Notes: generated by a model from the letters alone, not told the origin. A stretch of 64,000 bases of DNA from Rhodococcus sp. IEGM 1409 (GCF_030056735.1 NZ_JASHKN010000009.1:186001-250000); one strand, 5' to 3'; shown: positions 43,863 through 53,699, counted from the stretch's first letter. Numbers and translations: made by a program.

Positions 43863-45218
43863 ATGCGAACAGACCGCAAGACCCCGGCGTCGATCCTGGC
43901 GTTGGTCGTCGGATTGTGCGGCCTGACGATGGCGCTGGGCTATTTCAACAAGGCCAGATGCGGCGGCGCACCGTTCGCTCCCGACGGCCGAAGCCTGAAC
44001 TTCGACGTCAACAAGAACATCGACGTCTGCTACTCCGACATTCAGCTGCTGTGGCTCGGACGAGGCATCGATCAGCATCTGTTCCCCTTCGTCACCGGAG
44101 GGATAACGCCCGAAGGATTCCTGACCGGCGGAACCGTCGAGTACCCGGTGCTCAGCGGGATTCTGATGTGGCTGGGCGGTATCGGCTCACACACCGACAC
44201 GGATTTCCTTCTGCACTCGGCACTGATCCTGGCTCCTTTCGGACTGCTCACAGCGTGGATGCTCGGCAAGATGAGCGGCGCGTACGCGGTCGTGTGGTCG
44301 GCAACACCGCCGCTGGTTCTGTACGCCTTCCACAACTGGGAACTCCCGGTGGTGGCTACCAGCGTCGGCGCGATCTTCCTGATGACGTTCGAGCGGATCC
44401 CGCTGCGAACTCGCGCGATTCTGGCGGCCGTCATCCTGGCGATCGGCTTCTGCTTGAAGCTGTACCCGGGAATGTTCGTTCTGCCGCTCATGGCCTACGT
44501 GCTCCTACGCGGAACCGAAAGCAAGCGTTACGACGTTCGTGGGGCGCTGATGACGGCGGGAGCGGCGATCGTCACCGTCGTCCTCGTCAACCTGCCGTTC
44601 GCCCTCATCTCTTACGAAGGGTGGCGCGCGTCGTTCAGCTTCCAGGAGAAGCGAAGCGCAGACATCACCACCAACTCACTGTGGTTCTGGGGGTTGCGAC
44701 CGTTCTACGGTTTCGGAGTTCGCGAACTCAACGCCGACTACGACGCACTGGTGAGCATCCTGTCCCCGGTGATGATCCTGGCGTCGTTCGCGCTTGCGAT
44801 GTATCTGGGTTGGCGTCGCTACGTCCGCGACGGCCACTTTCCGTGGATTGCAGTCAGTGCCGCGATGCTGTGCGGATTCGTGTTGCTGCACAAGGTCAAT
44901 TCACCGCAGTACACACTGTGGATCCTGCCGTTCCTTGTTCTGTTCAAGATCCGGTGGTTCTGGATCGTCGCCTACCTGATCGTCGATGCGGCGTTGGGCA
45001 TCGGCATCTTCCGATACTTCTACCAACTGGACATGAATCTCGATCCGAGCAAGTACGAGGCCGTCGTCCAAGCGAGCGTATGGGGCCACGTCGTCCTGCT
45101 CGCCGTGTTCTTCTTCCTGTTCCTGCGAGTCCCACTGCGTTATCCACTTGCCGGCGGGACCGATCGGATTGCCAACTCCGACAACAACCTTCCGACACTC
45201 TCACGGGAGCACACCTGA
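43863..45218 (+). CDS. GT87-family membrane glycosyltransferase
   Basis: A 451-residue polytopic protein of the GT87 (DUF2029) family, which uses polyprenyl-phosphate sugars to mannosylate or arabinosylate cell-envelope glycans. Family features are an N-terminal helix, VCYSDIQLLW, the EYPVLSGILMW region, CLKLYPGMFVLPLMAY and VNSPQYTLWILPFLVL near the C-terminus; about eleven membrane segments. ATG 43863 is preceded by AGGGTGAG. It is a paralogue of the GT87 gene at 55.7 kb. The stop overlaps the next gene's ATG by one base. Confidence 0.85.
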   Translation: MRTDRKTPASILALVVGLCGLTMALGYFNKARCGGAPFAPDGRSLNFDVNKNIDVCYSDIQLLWLGRGIDQHLFPFVTGGITPEGFLTGGTVEYPVLSGILMWLGGIGSHTDTDFLLHSALILAPFGLLTAWMLGKMSGAYAVVWSATPPLVLYAFHNWELPVVATSVGAIFLMTFERIPLRTRAILAAVILAIGFCLKLYPGMFVLPLMAYVLLRGTESKRYDVRGALMTAGAAIVTVVLVNLPFALISYEGWRASFSFQEKRSADITTNSLWFWGLRPFYGFGVRELNADYDALVSILSPVMILASFALAMYLGWRRYVRDGHFPWIAVSAAMLCGFVLLHKVNSPQYTLWILPFLVLFKIRWFWIVAYLIVDAALGIGIFRYFYQLDMNLDPSKYEAVVQASVWGHVVLLAVFFFLFLRVPLRYPLAGGTDRIANSDNNLPTLSREHT

Positions 45219-45802
45219 TGACTGCATCATGGTTCGAATCACCGACGCTGACCGGTGATCGGGTACGACTCGAACCCCTGGGCGTCGCGCACACCGACGC
45301 ACTGCTCGCGGCTGCCGACGACCCGGCGATCTTTCGCTGGACCGCGGCGCCGATCACCGATCGGGAACAGGCACAGAAGTACATCGCTGCAGCCGCCGAG
45401 GATCCGAATCGGGTTGCCTTCGCGCAGGTGAACATCGCGACGAACGCCGTGGTCGGCACTACGTCCATGTACCAGATCGACCCGGTAAACCGCAGTCTTG
45501 CAATCGGATACACGTGGTTGTCGCGATCTGTTCAGGGAACCGGGATCAATCCGGAATCGAAGCTACTCCTGCTTCGCCATGCCTTCGACCAACTCGAAGC
45601 CGTACGCGTCGAGTGGCACACGGACGAGTTCAACGAACAGTCCAGGGCGGCGATCGCAAAGCTCGGCGCTCAGTTCGAGGGCCTGCTGCGCAAGCACCGA
45701 CGCCGCGTCGACGGCAGTTGGCGTACAACGGCACTGTTCGCGATGGTCGACGAGGATTGGCTGTCGATCGCTCCGCGATTGGAAGCACGCGTGCGCGGCT
45801 GA
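45218..45802 (+). CDS. GNAT acetyltransferase (RimJ/RimL type)
   Basis: A 194-residue N-acetyltransferase. LTGDRVRLEPLGVAHTDALL starts the domain; the acetyl-CoA region is GYTWLSRSVQGTGINPESKL and the C-terminal signature EWHTDEFNEQSRAAIAKLGA. The usual RxxGxG/A pyrophosphate-binding loop reads SVQGTG. ATG overlaps the GT87 stop, so translation is coupled. It may acetylate protein N-termini or small molecules. Confidence 0.88.
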   Translation: MTASWFESPTLTGDRVRLEPLGVAHTDALLAAADDPAIFRWTAAPITDREQAQKYIAAAAEDPNRVAFAQVNIATNAVVGTTSMYQIDPVNRSLAIGYTWLSRSVQGTGINPESKLLLLRHAFDQLEAVRVEWHTDEFNEQSRAAIAKLGAQFEGLLRKHRRRVDGSWRTTALFAMVDEDWLSIAPRLEARVRG

Positions 45803-45819
45803 CCGACAGCATCAAGGTC

Positions 45820-46626
45820 CTATCTCAGGCTGTCGAGCCGACTCAACACCATTTCCGGCACTGCATGGGCAGGTATGCGTGCGATGAGGAAATCCCCCTC
45901 GGCCGGCACGGTCGTCCCGCGGTCCCAGTACCCTTCCTCGACGCTCGACCCACGGCGGGTGTCCCCGTGGAGATGGACGCCATCGGCACGGCGAAGCCCC
46001 AACGGCAAGCGATAGTGCGCGGCGATGTTGACCACGGGCGAGTACGAATCCAATTCCACCGTAACAACGTCGGGCGACCCAGCGGGAGTGCGATCGTCGA
46101 GGAAGACGCCCGCCAACGGCAGCGCTGCGAAACGACGCAACCAATCCGCGACGTACATCGACGCGTTCTCGCCGTCGTCGGCCTCCAACGCCTCGACGTC
46201 GCCGCCACCGTAGTGATGCGTCCGCGACAACCATTGGACAGGTGACGGAAGCTGCAGGACGAGGGGATCCCGGGACATCGAAACAAGGGTGGACACCACG
46301 CCGATTGCCTTCTCGGTGATCACCTTGTCTCCGAGCATCGTTCGGAGTGCATAACCGGTCCGGGTCTTAGCCCGCATCGCCTCGGCCAGTCCCGGATTCA
46401 CCTCGAGTTGATGGTCGTAGAAGCGAGCAACATCGAACAGGGCAAGATCGGGACGGAGCAGCCCCTGGGCCTGATTGAAGAAGTTCGCATAGCTCGTCGG
46501 GTCGTCCCACGGCACCTCACGGTTCTGCAGGATCACCGAATGCGCGTAGTCGTGGTGATCGATCAGAACCGCTCTGGATCGGCCCGAGGGCGGAGTCACG
46601 ATCGCGGACAGAAGATCGAGTGTCAT
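45820..46626 (-). CDS. Unrecognised 268-residue protein, last gene of the acetone carboxylase operon
   Basis: A soluble protein with no signal or membrane segment. Notable stretches: VLIDHHDYAHSVILQNREVP, RAKTRTGYALRTMLGDKVIT, LPSPVQWLSRTHHYGGGDVE and VHLHGDTRRGSSVEEGYWDR. The His-rich HHDYAH and HHYGGG segments could bind metal; the LPSPVQWL segment loosely recalls MetE-like barrels, which is not proven. ATG 46626 follows AAGGA. It lies 82 bp downstream of the alpha-subunit gene on the same strand, so it is probably part of the operon, perhaps in maturation or regulation. Confidence 0.6.
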   Translation of the reverse strand: MTLDLLSAIVTPPSGRSRAVLIDHHDYAHSVILQNREVPWDDPTSYANFFNQAQGLLRPDLALFDVARFYDHQLEVNPGLAEAMRAKTRTGYALRTMLGDKVITEKAIGVVSTLVSMSRDPLVLQLPSPVQWLSRTHHYGGGDVEALEADDGENASMYVADWLRRFAALPLAGVFLDDRTPAGSPDVVTVELDSYSPVVNIAAHYRLPLGLRRADGVHLHGDTRRGSSVEEGYWDRGTTVPAEGDFLIARIPAHAVPEMVLSRLDSLR

Positions 46627-46708
46627 GAGTGAATCCTTCGAACGGGGAACGGAAGCCGGCGGCCCGCGATGTCGTCGAGTGCACACCTCGGACCACCGGC
46701 CGGAACGG

Positions 46709-49039
46709 TCAGGACTTGTGCTGGACTTCCTCGCCGCACTTGGCCTCGAGCTCGCGAACCCTCTTGCTCAACTTTTCCATGGCGAGCACACGACGGTCCG
46801 GAATCATGATGAGCGGTAGATCCTCGAGACGCGCGGTCACCCGCTCGGGCTCACTCTTGCCCCAGTGCGTGGCCACGAGCTGATCGTTGTCGTCTCCCCA
46901 TGAACCGAAGTACAACAACTCTTTCGGTGGTTCGGGCTTGACGAATTCCGCCACGAACTCCTGGTACGGCTTGCCCCGCTTCAGTCGGTCCTGACGCATC
47001 CGAGCGCGCAGCGCCGTCGTCTCTTCTTCCCGGACCACAAAAGTTCCCGGCTCGTACACAACCCCGTAAAGGTCGGCAGCCACGTCGTCCGAGATTCGTG
47101 ACAGCTGCAGGTCGGCCATGACCAGCTCGGGATCGCGCTCGAGCACATCACCGTATCCGCCGCCCGAGCCCTGGCTGATCATGTACAACTCGCCTTCCTT
47201 GGCGACGTCGAACTGCAGGCCCATGTGTCCGGTCAGGTAGGTACCACCCTCGTAGGGCTGTTCGTTCATCACGCGCTCGATCGAGAGATCGAACTGCGAA
47301 GGATCCTTGCGAATGATGTCGTAGATGTTGATGCCCTTGACCATCGACAGCGGATACGTGGGACAGCCGTAGCCGCCGAACATGCCGCTCACCGAGGAGA
47401 ACTTCGAGCCGGACGTAACGGTCATGAATCCCCAACTCGGTGTGCCGCGCGAGGCCACGATCATCTCGTAACCCATTCCGCCGCGGTATTTTCCGAATCC
47501 TTGGTTGTCCCGAACCAGTCGCTTGCTCACCAGCTGCAGGAACGGGACCTCTTCTTCCATGACCTCCTGCTCGGCGATGTCGGCCATCGCGCAGAACAGT
47601 GGCGCAACACCGTCCTCACCGTCCCGGAAAGCCTTGGCACCGCCGCCCATCCCGTTCAGGTCGGCACACAGATTGCCCACCTGCTCGCTGTGCTGAGTCG
47701 TGCCGCCCCAGAGAAAGTCGTTGATCTGGTTGAACCACGGAGCGATCACGTTCGAGTACTTGGTGGGAGCCGAGAACTGAAGCTTCGCGAAAGCTGTCTG
47801 CAACGCCGAGAATCCTCGGAACGAGGCCTGCAGTGACTGTCCTACCGGAGCGTCGTACCCGGCGTCGGCCCAGGTGTGTTCCTCGGAGATGACCTCGATG
47901 GGCGACAGCGCGCCGGTGCTGCGGGGCAGATCCGGCCACCAGTACGACAGAATCGCTTGTGTCATGAACGATTTGGTCGATCCCAGTGGAGAATTGATGG
48001 CGCGGTTGAGGATCTCGGGGCCGGTGCCCGTCAGATCGACGGTCATCGTGTCACCCTTGATGGTGATCTTGCAGGCGAACTTGATCAGGATGTTCTCTTT
48101 GAGGGTGGAGTCGACGAACTGATTGAACGTGACCGTACCGTCCGGCAGATCCGAAATGCGACGCCGCACTTCTGCCTCGACGTTCTCCACGGTTGTGCGA
48201 AGAGTTGCGACGAACGCCTCCTCTCCCACTTCCTCGACGAGGCGATCGACGGTGTCCATCACCCGGCGCACAGCCCCCATCTTCACCTTGATGTCGGCGA
48301 GCATCAGCTTGGGGTCTCGCGTCGAGTGTTGCAGGAACGTCAACAGATCTCGGCGGAGCCGGCCACCTTCGACGATCTTGATCGGCGAGGCGCGCAGTCC
48401 GTCGTCGAAGGGCGTCTCGGATCCCGACGGCATGCCGCCGGGCTCACACGCCCCGTTCTCACCCTCGTGAATAGTGGCGCCCACCCACGCAATGATCCGA
48501 CCGTCGCGCATCACCGGCACCAGCATCGACTGGTCGGTGTTGTGGACCATGCCGAAGCGGGAATCGTTGTGGAAGAAGCCGTCCCCGGGACGAATCCCCA
48601 CGGTCGGTTCGTCTTTCCAGTTCTTCATGATGTAGCGAATCGGGTGGTGCAGCACTGCCGAGAAGGCGATGACACCGCGATTGGAGAGGTAGCTGACGTC
48701 GCCCTCGGCCGTGTACACGGCCACCGAAAGATCCGCCCACTTCGCCCCGGGCGCAGCACCCATGCTCTCGCACATCTCGAACGCCTCGTCCAACGCACCG
48801 GCGAGACGCTTGCGGATTCGATCTCCCTCGATCGGATCGGTATCCGCTGTCATGCAATAGCTTTCGTGCGCCGTGCGGGCAGCGATCTGATGGTGGCGCA
48901 TGATATCGGGATCCGGTCCCAGGAAGAGAGTCGTCTCGTCCATGAACCTGTCCACCCACTCACGTTCCTGATCGGAAAGCAGCTGCGCGGTGTCGTCATC
49001 CGGGGAAGAAGCGCCCATGTCGTTGCTTGTCAGAGTCAT
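46709..49039 (-). CDS. acxB: Acetone carboxylase alpha subunit
   Basis: A 776-residue HyuB/oxoprolinase-fold protein, the size and neighbourhood of acetone carboxylase alpha rather than hydantoinase B. With beta and gamma it converts acetone and bicarbonate to acetoacetate using ATP. A metal-site-like segment FFHNDSRFGMVHNTDQ lies at residues 155-170, MGLQFDVAKEGELYMISQGS and GGYGDVLERDPELV near the C-terminus. The ATG at 49039 is chosen because it falls after the beta stop with AAGGA upstream and gives the family length. Fourth gene of the operon. Confidence 0.88.
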   Translation of the reverse strand: MTLTSNDMGASSPDDDTAQLLSDQEREWVDRFMDETTLFLGPDPDIMRHHQIAARTAHESYCMTADTDPIEGDRIRKRLAGALDEAFEMCESMGAAPGAKWADLSVAVYTAEGDVSYLSNRGVIAFSAVLHHPIRYIMKNWKDEPTVGIRPGDGFFHNDSRFGMVHNTDQSMLVPVMRDGRIIAWVGATIHEGENGACEPGGMPSGSETPFDDGLRASPIKIVEGGRLRRDLLTFLQHSTRDPKLMLADIKVKMGAVRRVMDTVDRLVEEVGEEAFVATLRTTVENVEAEVRRRISDLPDGTVTFNQFVDSTLKENILIKFACKITIKGDTMTVDLTGTGPEILNRAINSPLGSTKSFMTQAILSYWWPDLPRSTGALSPIEVISEEHTWADAGYDAPVGQSLQASFRGFSALQTAFAKLQFSAPTKYSNVIAPWFNQINDFLWGGTTQHSEQVGNLCADLNGMGGGAKAFRDGEDGVAPLFCAMADIAEQEVMEEEVPFLQLVSKRLVRDNQGFGKYRGGMGYEMIVASRGTPSWGFMTVTSGSKFSSVSGMFGGYGCPTYPLSMVKGINIYDIIRKDPSQFDLSIERVMNEQPYEGGTYLTGHMGLQFDVAKEGELYMISQGSGGGYGDVLERDPELVMADLQLSRISDDVAADLYGVVYEPGTFVVREEETTALRARMRQDRLKRGKPYQEFVAEFVKPEPPKELLYFGSWGDDNDQLVATHWGKSEPERVTARLEDLPLIMIPDRRVLAMEKLSKRVRELEAKCGEEVQHKS

Positions 49040-49068
49040 TCTCTCGAATTCCTTTCTGAGAGGAGAAG

Positions 49069-51207
49069 TTACGAAGTAACTTGGTCTTTGAGGAGCCACA
49101 CAGCACCTTGAACGGTGGGTTCGAGGCGCCAGCCGGGTTCGACCAGATAGGTCGTACTCTCCGTCGTGACGATCGCCGGGCCGGCAATGACGTGCTGATG
49201 ATGGAGCGCGCTTTCGTCGTACACCGGCGTCAGTACGGGACCGTCCACGTCGGTGAAGTGAACGTTGCGCTCGGAGAGCTGCGCGGGGGCGATTCGTTCC
49301 CCACCGGCGTCGATCGAATCGAACTTGACCACATCACCTTCGATATACGACGCGACACGAATGGTCTGGACTCGCACGCCGGCCTCGGGAGCCTGAGTTC
49401 CCTCGCCGTATCGCTGCCCGAATATTTCGGCGAACGTCCTGATCAGATACAGCACGTCAGCGACACCGTTGACCCGGTTGATCTCGAAAGACACTGCAGT
49501 GGTGACCAACTGGTTGCCATAGCGCATATCCATCTCCAGCCGGTACTTCACCTCGTCATGGCTGTAACCCTGGCGAACCAGATCCTCGGCACCCTTGGCT
49601 TCGAGTTCCTCGATATAGGTGTTGAGCAGGTCGTACTGGTCGTAGATGGTTCGCTCACGGGGCTCGTACAGGACGACGTACGCACTCCGCTCGTGGATGT
49701 GCAGCGGTTTCATGTTGCCTGCGCCCAGAGCGGAGAACACCGAAGCGAACGGTGGAAAGAGGATCTTGCCGATTCCGGCCTTGGCTGCGATCCCGCAGGC
49801 ATGCAGCGGACCGTTGCCGCCGTAGGCCAGCATCGTGTAGTCCTCGACGAGGCCACCACGCGAGCGCAGTTCCTTCTCGATACCGATCGCCATCTGCTCG
49901 TCGACGGTCCGCTTGATCACCTTGGCCGCCGACACGGCGTCCATGTCCAGTTCGTCCGAGAGGTTTTCGTCGATCGCGTACAGCGCACGCTTCTTGTTCA
50001 ACTCGATGTACCCGTTGGCATAGTTCTCGGGATCGAGGTATCCGAGCACGAGGTCGGCATCGGTCACGGTGACCTGAAGCCCGCCGCGGTCGTAGCACGC
50101 GGGGCCGGGATCCGAACCTGCCGATTCGGGACCGATCTGCACCGAGTTGTGGATTCGATCGAAGGTGGCGATGGAGCCACCCCCGGCGCCGAGGGTGTTG
50201 AGGTGGATCATCGGTACCGACACCAGCCACCGGCCGATCGTCGGCTGGAAATCGTAGTGACGAACCCCTCCCTCCGGCACGAGTCCGATGTCGAAGGATG
50301 TTCCGCCCATGTCCATCGACACCACGTCACCGATTCCCGTGGTCTCCGCCAGGTGCTGCGCTCCGCCCACCCCTGCGATCGGGCCCGAGTGAATGGTCTG
50401 CAGCGCATCCGTCGAATTCGGTTGGGCCATACCGCCGGAGTTGTGGATGACGAGCATCGGCTTGTCGTATCCGGATTCACGCAAGTTGCTCGAAAGCTGG
50501 TTGAGCGCGTGGAACATCGTCTCGTGCAGGAAGGCGTCGACGATCGTCGAGGTGGCTCGCACGTACTCGCCCTTACGCCCGGAGACCTGGCTGCTCAACA
50601 GAACCGGGATCGCACCGAGTTGGTGCGTGGGGTATTCGTCGAGAATGATCTCGAGGATCCGCTGCTCGTGACTCGGATTCTCGGTGGCATTGGTCAGCGC
50701 GACGACGATGGCCTCGGCGCCGTTGTCCACCAATTCGCGCACCTGCCGACGCACGTCGTCGACCATCAGCGGCACGAGAATCTCGCCGACCGAGTCGACA
50801 CGCTCCTTCACGGATCGGACGAGTTGGCGGGGCACCAGGGGATCCGGGCGTTGTGCGTCCGCCATGTCGCCCTGTTTCGTTCCGTCGAGTCCCTCACCGT
50901 AGCCACGACCACGCGAGAGGTGAATCGTGTCCTCGAATCCGTGAGTTACCAGAGCCGCCACCTTCGGCCCCTTGCCCTCGATGAGTGCGTTGGTGCCCAG
51001 TGTGGTGGCGTAGCGGACCGAATCGACTTCGCGGAGGGCTTGATCGCGGCCGACTCCTGCACGTTCGCACGCCAGATCGAGAGCCTCGTTGAACCCCAGG
51101 GCCAGATTGTGATGGGTGGTGAGCGCTTTGGCCTCCACGTACGTCTCGTCCCAGACGAAGAAGCAGTCACTGAAGGTTCCACCGATGTCTACGGATATGC
51201 GTTTCAT
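49069..51207 (-). CDS. acxA: Acetone carboxylase beta subunit
   Basis: A 712-residue HyuA/ASKHA-fold protein, close to the length of known acetone carboxylase beta. The N-terminal nucleotide-binding motif is VDIGGTFSDCFF, the second is MDMGGTSFDIGL, and the adenosine-binding segment GAGGGSIATFDRIHNSVQIG; YGGNGPLHACGIAAKAG follows. It is thought to phosphorylate acetone and bicarbonate before C-C bond formation on alpha. GGAG precedes ATG 51207. It lies between the gamma and alpha genes with gaps of about 30 bp. Confidence 0.9.
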   Translation of the reverse strand: MKRISVDIGGTFSDCFFVWDETYVEAKALTTHHNLALGFNEALDLACERAGVGRDQALREVDSVRYATTLGTNALIEGKGPKVAALVTHGFEDTIHLSRGRGYGEGLDGTKQGDMADAQRPDPLVPRQLVRSVKERVDSVGEILVPLMVDDVRRQVRELVDNGAEAIVVALTNATENPSHEQRILEIILDEYPTHQLGAIPVLLSSQVSGRKGEYVRATSTIVDAFLHETMFHALNQLSSNLRESGYDKPMLVIHNSGGMAQPNSTDALQTIHSGPIAGVGGAQHLAETTGIGDVVSMDMGGTSFDIGLVPEGGVRHYDFQPTIGRWLVSVPMIHLNTLGAGGGSIATFDRIHNSVQIGPESAGSDPGPACYDRGGLQVTVTDADLVLGYLDPENYANGYIELNKKRALYAIDENLSDELDMDAVSAAKVIKRTVDEQMAIGIEKELRSRGGLVEDYTMLAYGGNGPLHACGIAAKAGIGKILFPPFASVFSALGAGNMKPLHIHERSAYVVLYEPRERTIYDQYDLLNTYIEELEAKGAEDLVRQGYSHDEVKYRLEMDMRYGNQLVTTAVSFEINRVNGVADVLYLIRTFAEIFGQRYGEGTQAPEAGVRVQTIRVASYIEGDVVKFDSIDAGGERIAPAQLSERNVHFTDVDGPVLTPVYDESALHHQHVIAGPAIVTTESTTYLVEPGWRLEPTVQGAVWLLKDQVTS

Positions 51208-51237
51208 GGCTCGGAAATCTCCTTTTCTGTTCGGCGG

Positions 51238-51663
51238 TCAGCGATGGGGGTGCGCGTGGGCGGGTCGCGGCTCGGAGATGGCGTTCTCACCGGGCCCGTA
51301 ATTGATCAGATCCTCCGGAATGCCTTCCTGCTGAGACCATTTCGCACGCAGCGAGTCGATGTCCCAGATCATGTCCACCGTCGGCGGATGGCCGGGCGGG
51401 GTGTACTCGGTCTCGATCTGAGTTCCACAACCGGGGCAATAGAATTCGAGGATTCGGCAGAAGATCGGATCGGGAGCGAACGTGTATTCGTACTTGTTCG
51501 GATCGAGAATCGAAGGGTGGATCTCACGTGGATCGCGGTCGTAGACCAGTGTTCCTTCCTTGTAGTTGCCGCGAGCATCGCCCAGGTCGTGTTCGCAGAC
51601 CCGGCAGAGCCATCTCTCCGAATCAAGCTCTATTGCAAGGTATTCCGTCATGGGAATTCGCAT
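51238..51663 (-). CDS. acxC: Acetone carboxylase gamma subunit
   Basis: A 141-residue protein of the Acetone_carb_G family. RWLCRVCEHDLGDARGNYKE gives one Cys pair and FYCPGCGTQIETEYTPPGHP the second, together a zinc site; PREIHPSILDPNKYEYTFAP is the other conserved segment. It completes the alpha2-beta2-gamma2 enzyme. ATG 51663 is preferred over the upstream ATG 51696 because AAAGG lies before it and family homology begins near TEYL. This small subunit is what distinguishes the locus from hydantoinase/oxoprolinase clusters. Confidence 0.88.
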   Translation of the reverse strand: MRIPMTEYLAIELDSERWLCRVCEHDLGDARGNYKEGTLVYDRDPREIHPSILDPNKYEYTFAPDPIFCRILEFYCPGCGTQIETEYTPPGHPPTVDMIWDIDSLRAKWSQQEGIPEDLINYGPGENAISEPRPAHAHPHR

Positions 51664-51741
51664 GGTCAATTCACCTTTCTCAGGTTTCCAGTTCATGGCA
51701 TTGAAGACGCGACGCGCACGAGCGCGAAGGGAGCACAGGCA

Positions 51742-53664
51742 TTACGCAGTGTCGGCGAGGATCAGATCGCCGGCGTTGGACACCTCGAGGTTCCAGCCGG
51801 CGGGTACCCGCGCCGTGAAGAACTGTCCTTCGACGATGGCGGGGCCGGACGCCACCGCACCGGGCTGCTGATCGTCGAGCCGGAACACCGGAATGCTCTC
51901 GATCCGGTCCGCGGACGTTCGGACCGCGCGGGTTCCACCGGCCAGCGCCTCGCTCTTGTCCACCGGTGTTCCACCTTCGACACGGGCGTGGGGGAGTGCG
52001 CGACGCGCTTGCAGCACCAGAGTGAGAAACTCGTCTTCGGCGATGAGCGGAATCGACCCGGAATCACCCGCGCTCCGCTGCACCCGGGTCCCTTCACTGT
52101 TCTCCACGACGTACTCCCACTCGAGACCGCACTCCGACAGGTCGTAGCCCTCCTGGAACATGTCTCGTGTTGCACGGGTGGTCAATTCGTCACGCACCGC
52201 CGCGGTGTCGGCCTCGGACAAACCGCCGATGTTCGCCTCGTAGCTCTGCGAGATGTCGGAGAAGCTGATTCCGAAAGCCGAGAACACAGCCGCCAGTCTT
52301 GGCACCAGAACCTGGCGGACACCGGCGATTCTCGCAGCGGCGCACGCACTCATCGGGCCCCCGCCGCCGAACGCGGCCAGGGTGGTCGACTTGTCTGCCG
52401 ACACCCCGGACGAGAAGGAGTCCGCCACTTTGCGGGCGTACGCAGTGTCCATCTCGATCAGCGCCTCCTCGAGGGAGATACCCAACGGTTCGGCGACCGT
52501 CCTGGTGATCACGGCACGGGACCGTTCCGCATCGAGATACATCTGCCCGTCCAGATAGGTGGACGGATCGAGCACTCCCAGAAGGAGATTGACATCGGTG
52601 ATCGTGGCCGAGCCTCCGCCGAAGCCGAAGCATGCGGGCCCTGGTGCCGCTCCTACACTTTCGGGGCCGACCACCAGCCGTCCATCCTTGACGGAGATGA
52701 CGGAACTACCACCGACTCCTGTCGATCTGACGTCACTGAGCTCGTACGAGACTGGTACTCCGCCGATACGTCCGCGGCGCTCGGTGGCGATCGAGTAGTT
52801 CTCCACCGATCCCACGTCGGTGGTGGTTCCGCCGATGTCGATCATCAAGACGTGTTCGAGACCGTACGCTTCGGCGAGCGCGCGAGTTCCTTCCAGTCCG
52901 CCGCGGGGACCCGACGAGTACGTCTTGAGAGCCACCGATTTCGCCACGCGTGAGGACGCGCCGTCGTTGCGGTAGATGAGCAAGGGATTCTTGATCTTGT
53001 AGCCGCGCAGTCGACGTTCGGCGCTGTAGAGAAAACGCTCGACGGTGGGGTGCAGGAACGAGTTGATGATTCCGGACCAGATCCGGCGTGAACGCAGATC
53101 GTCCGCAGCGAACTCCCAGCTGAACAGTACGGGTACCGAGCCGAGCAGATGCCTCGGGAAACTCTCCAGAATGATGTGTTTGAACTCCTTCTCGCGCCGG
53201 CTGTCCGCGGCGGCGAGCACCAGACGCTCCGCTCCCGCGGTGGTCAACCGATTGATCTCGGCCACCAGAGCGGACGTCAGGGCGTCGCCGGTCAGCTGCG
53301 GCGGCACGACGGCAGAGCGTGGGCCGACGAGGGCTGCGAAGAGCGACGCTTCTTCCTCGGTGCCGCACAACTCCTCGACAATCGCCGCGTCGTCGGTGAC
53401 GAGCCCGAGGCGTGGCCCTTTTCGCTCGACCAGTGCGTTGGTTCCCTGCGTCGACGAGTAGCGAATGTGCTGCGTCGAATGGAGGAGCGCCGCCAGATTC
53501 GGCTTGCCGAAAATCGACTCGGACACCTTGGTCATCCCGTCGAAGAGGCACTGCGAAAGATCAGCTGGTGTGGTGAGTGTCTTCGTGAATGAGAATTCCG
53601 ATCCACTACCGACACAAATATCGGTGAGTGTCCCGCCGTTGTCGATGTTGATCAACCGCTCCAT
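51742..53664 (-). CDS. HyuA-like ATPase, first gene of the acetone carboxylase operon
   Basis: A 640-residue second HyuA/oxoprolinase-type protein, distinct from the acetone carboxylase beta subunit. The N-terminal motif is NIDNGGTLTDICVG (Asn in place of the usual Gly or Val before GGT), the second DIGGTTTDVG, and AAFGGGGPMSACAAARI matches the C-terminal actin-like fold. Catalytic role unknown; it may be an accessory kinase or assembly factor. ATG 53664 follows AGGAG by five bases. Downstream gamma, beta and alpha genes follow on the same strand; an AcoR-type regulator is divergent. Confidence 0.82.
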   Translation of the reverse strand: MERLINIDNGGTLTDICVGSGSEFSFTKTLTTPADLSQCLFDGMTKVSESIFGKPNLAALLHSTQHIRYSSTQGTNALVERKGPRLGLVTDDAAIVEELCGTEEEASLFAALVGPRSAVVPPQLTGDALTSALVAEINRLTTAGAERLVLAAADSRREKEFKHIILESFPRHLLGSVPVLFSWEFAADDLRSRRIWSGIINSFLHPTVERFLYSAERRLRGYKIKNPLLIYRNDGASSRVAKSVALKTYSSGPRGGLEGTRALAEAYGLEHVLMIDIGGTTTDVGSVENYSIATERRGRIGGVPVSYELSDVRSTGVGGSSVISVKDGRLVVGPESVGAAPGPACFGFGGGSATITDVNLLLGVLDPSTYLDGQMYLDAERSRAVITRTVAEPLGISLEEALIEMDTAYARKVADSFSSGVSADKSTTLAAFGGGGPMSACAAARIAGVRQVLVPRLAAVFSAFGISFSDISQSYEANIGGLSEADTAAVRDELTTRATRDMFQEGYDLSECGLEWEYVVENSEGTRVQRSAGDSGSIPLIAEDEFLTLVLQARRALPHARVEGGTPVDKSEALAGGTRAVRTSADRIESIPVFRLDDQQPGAVASGPAIVEGQFFTARVPAGWNLEVSNAGDLILADTA

Positions 53665-53699
53665 CGAGGCTCCTAGCGTTGTCGAAGAGAATGTAAGTA

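Noticed and set aside
43916-45802. A 628-codon frame joining the GT87 and GNAT region
   Set aside because: In the GT87 part it is an out-of-frame shadow; only its last 195 codons coincide with the GNAT gene, which has its own ATG at 45218.
46709-51207. Hydantoinase or 5-oxoprolinase operon
   Set aside because: The alpha/beta folds are shared, but the zinc gamma subunit, the subunit lengths and the AcoR-type regulator fit acetone carboxylase better.
49081-52953. A 1290-codon open frame on the plus strand across the acetone carboxylase genes
   Set aside because: It is antisense to beta, gamma and HyuA-like genes that have clear family motifs. Long antisense frames are common in high-G+C coding DNA, and its translation has no domain.
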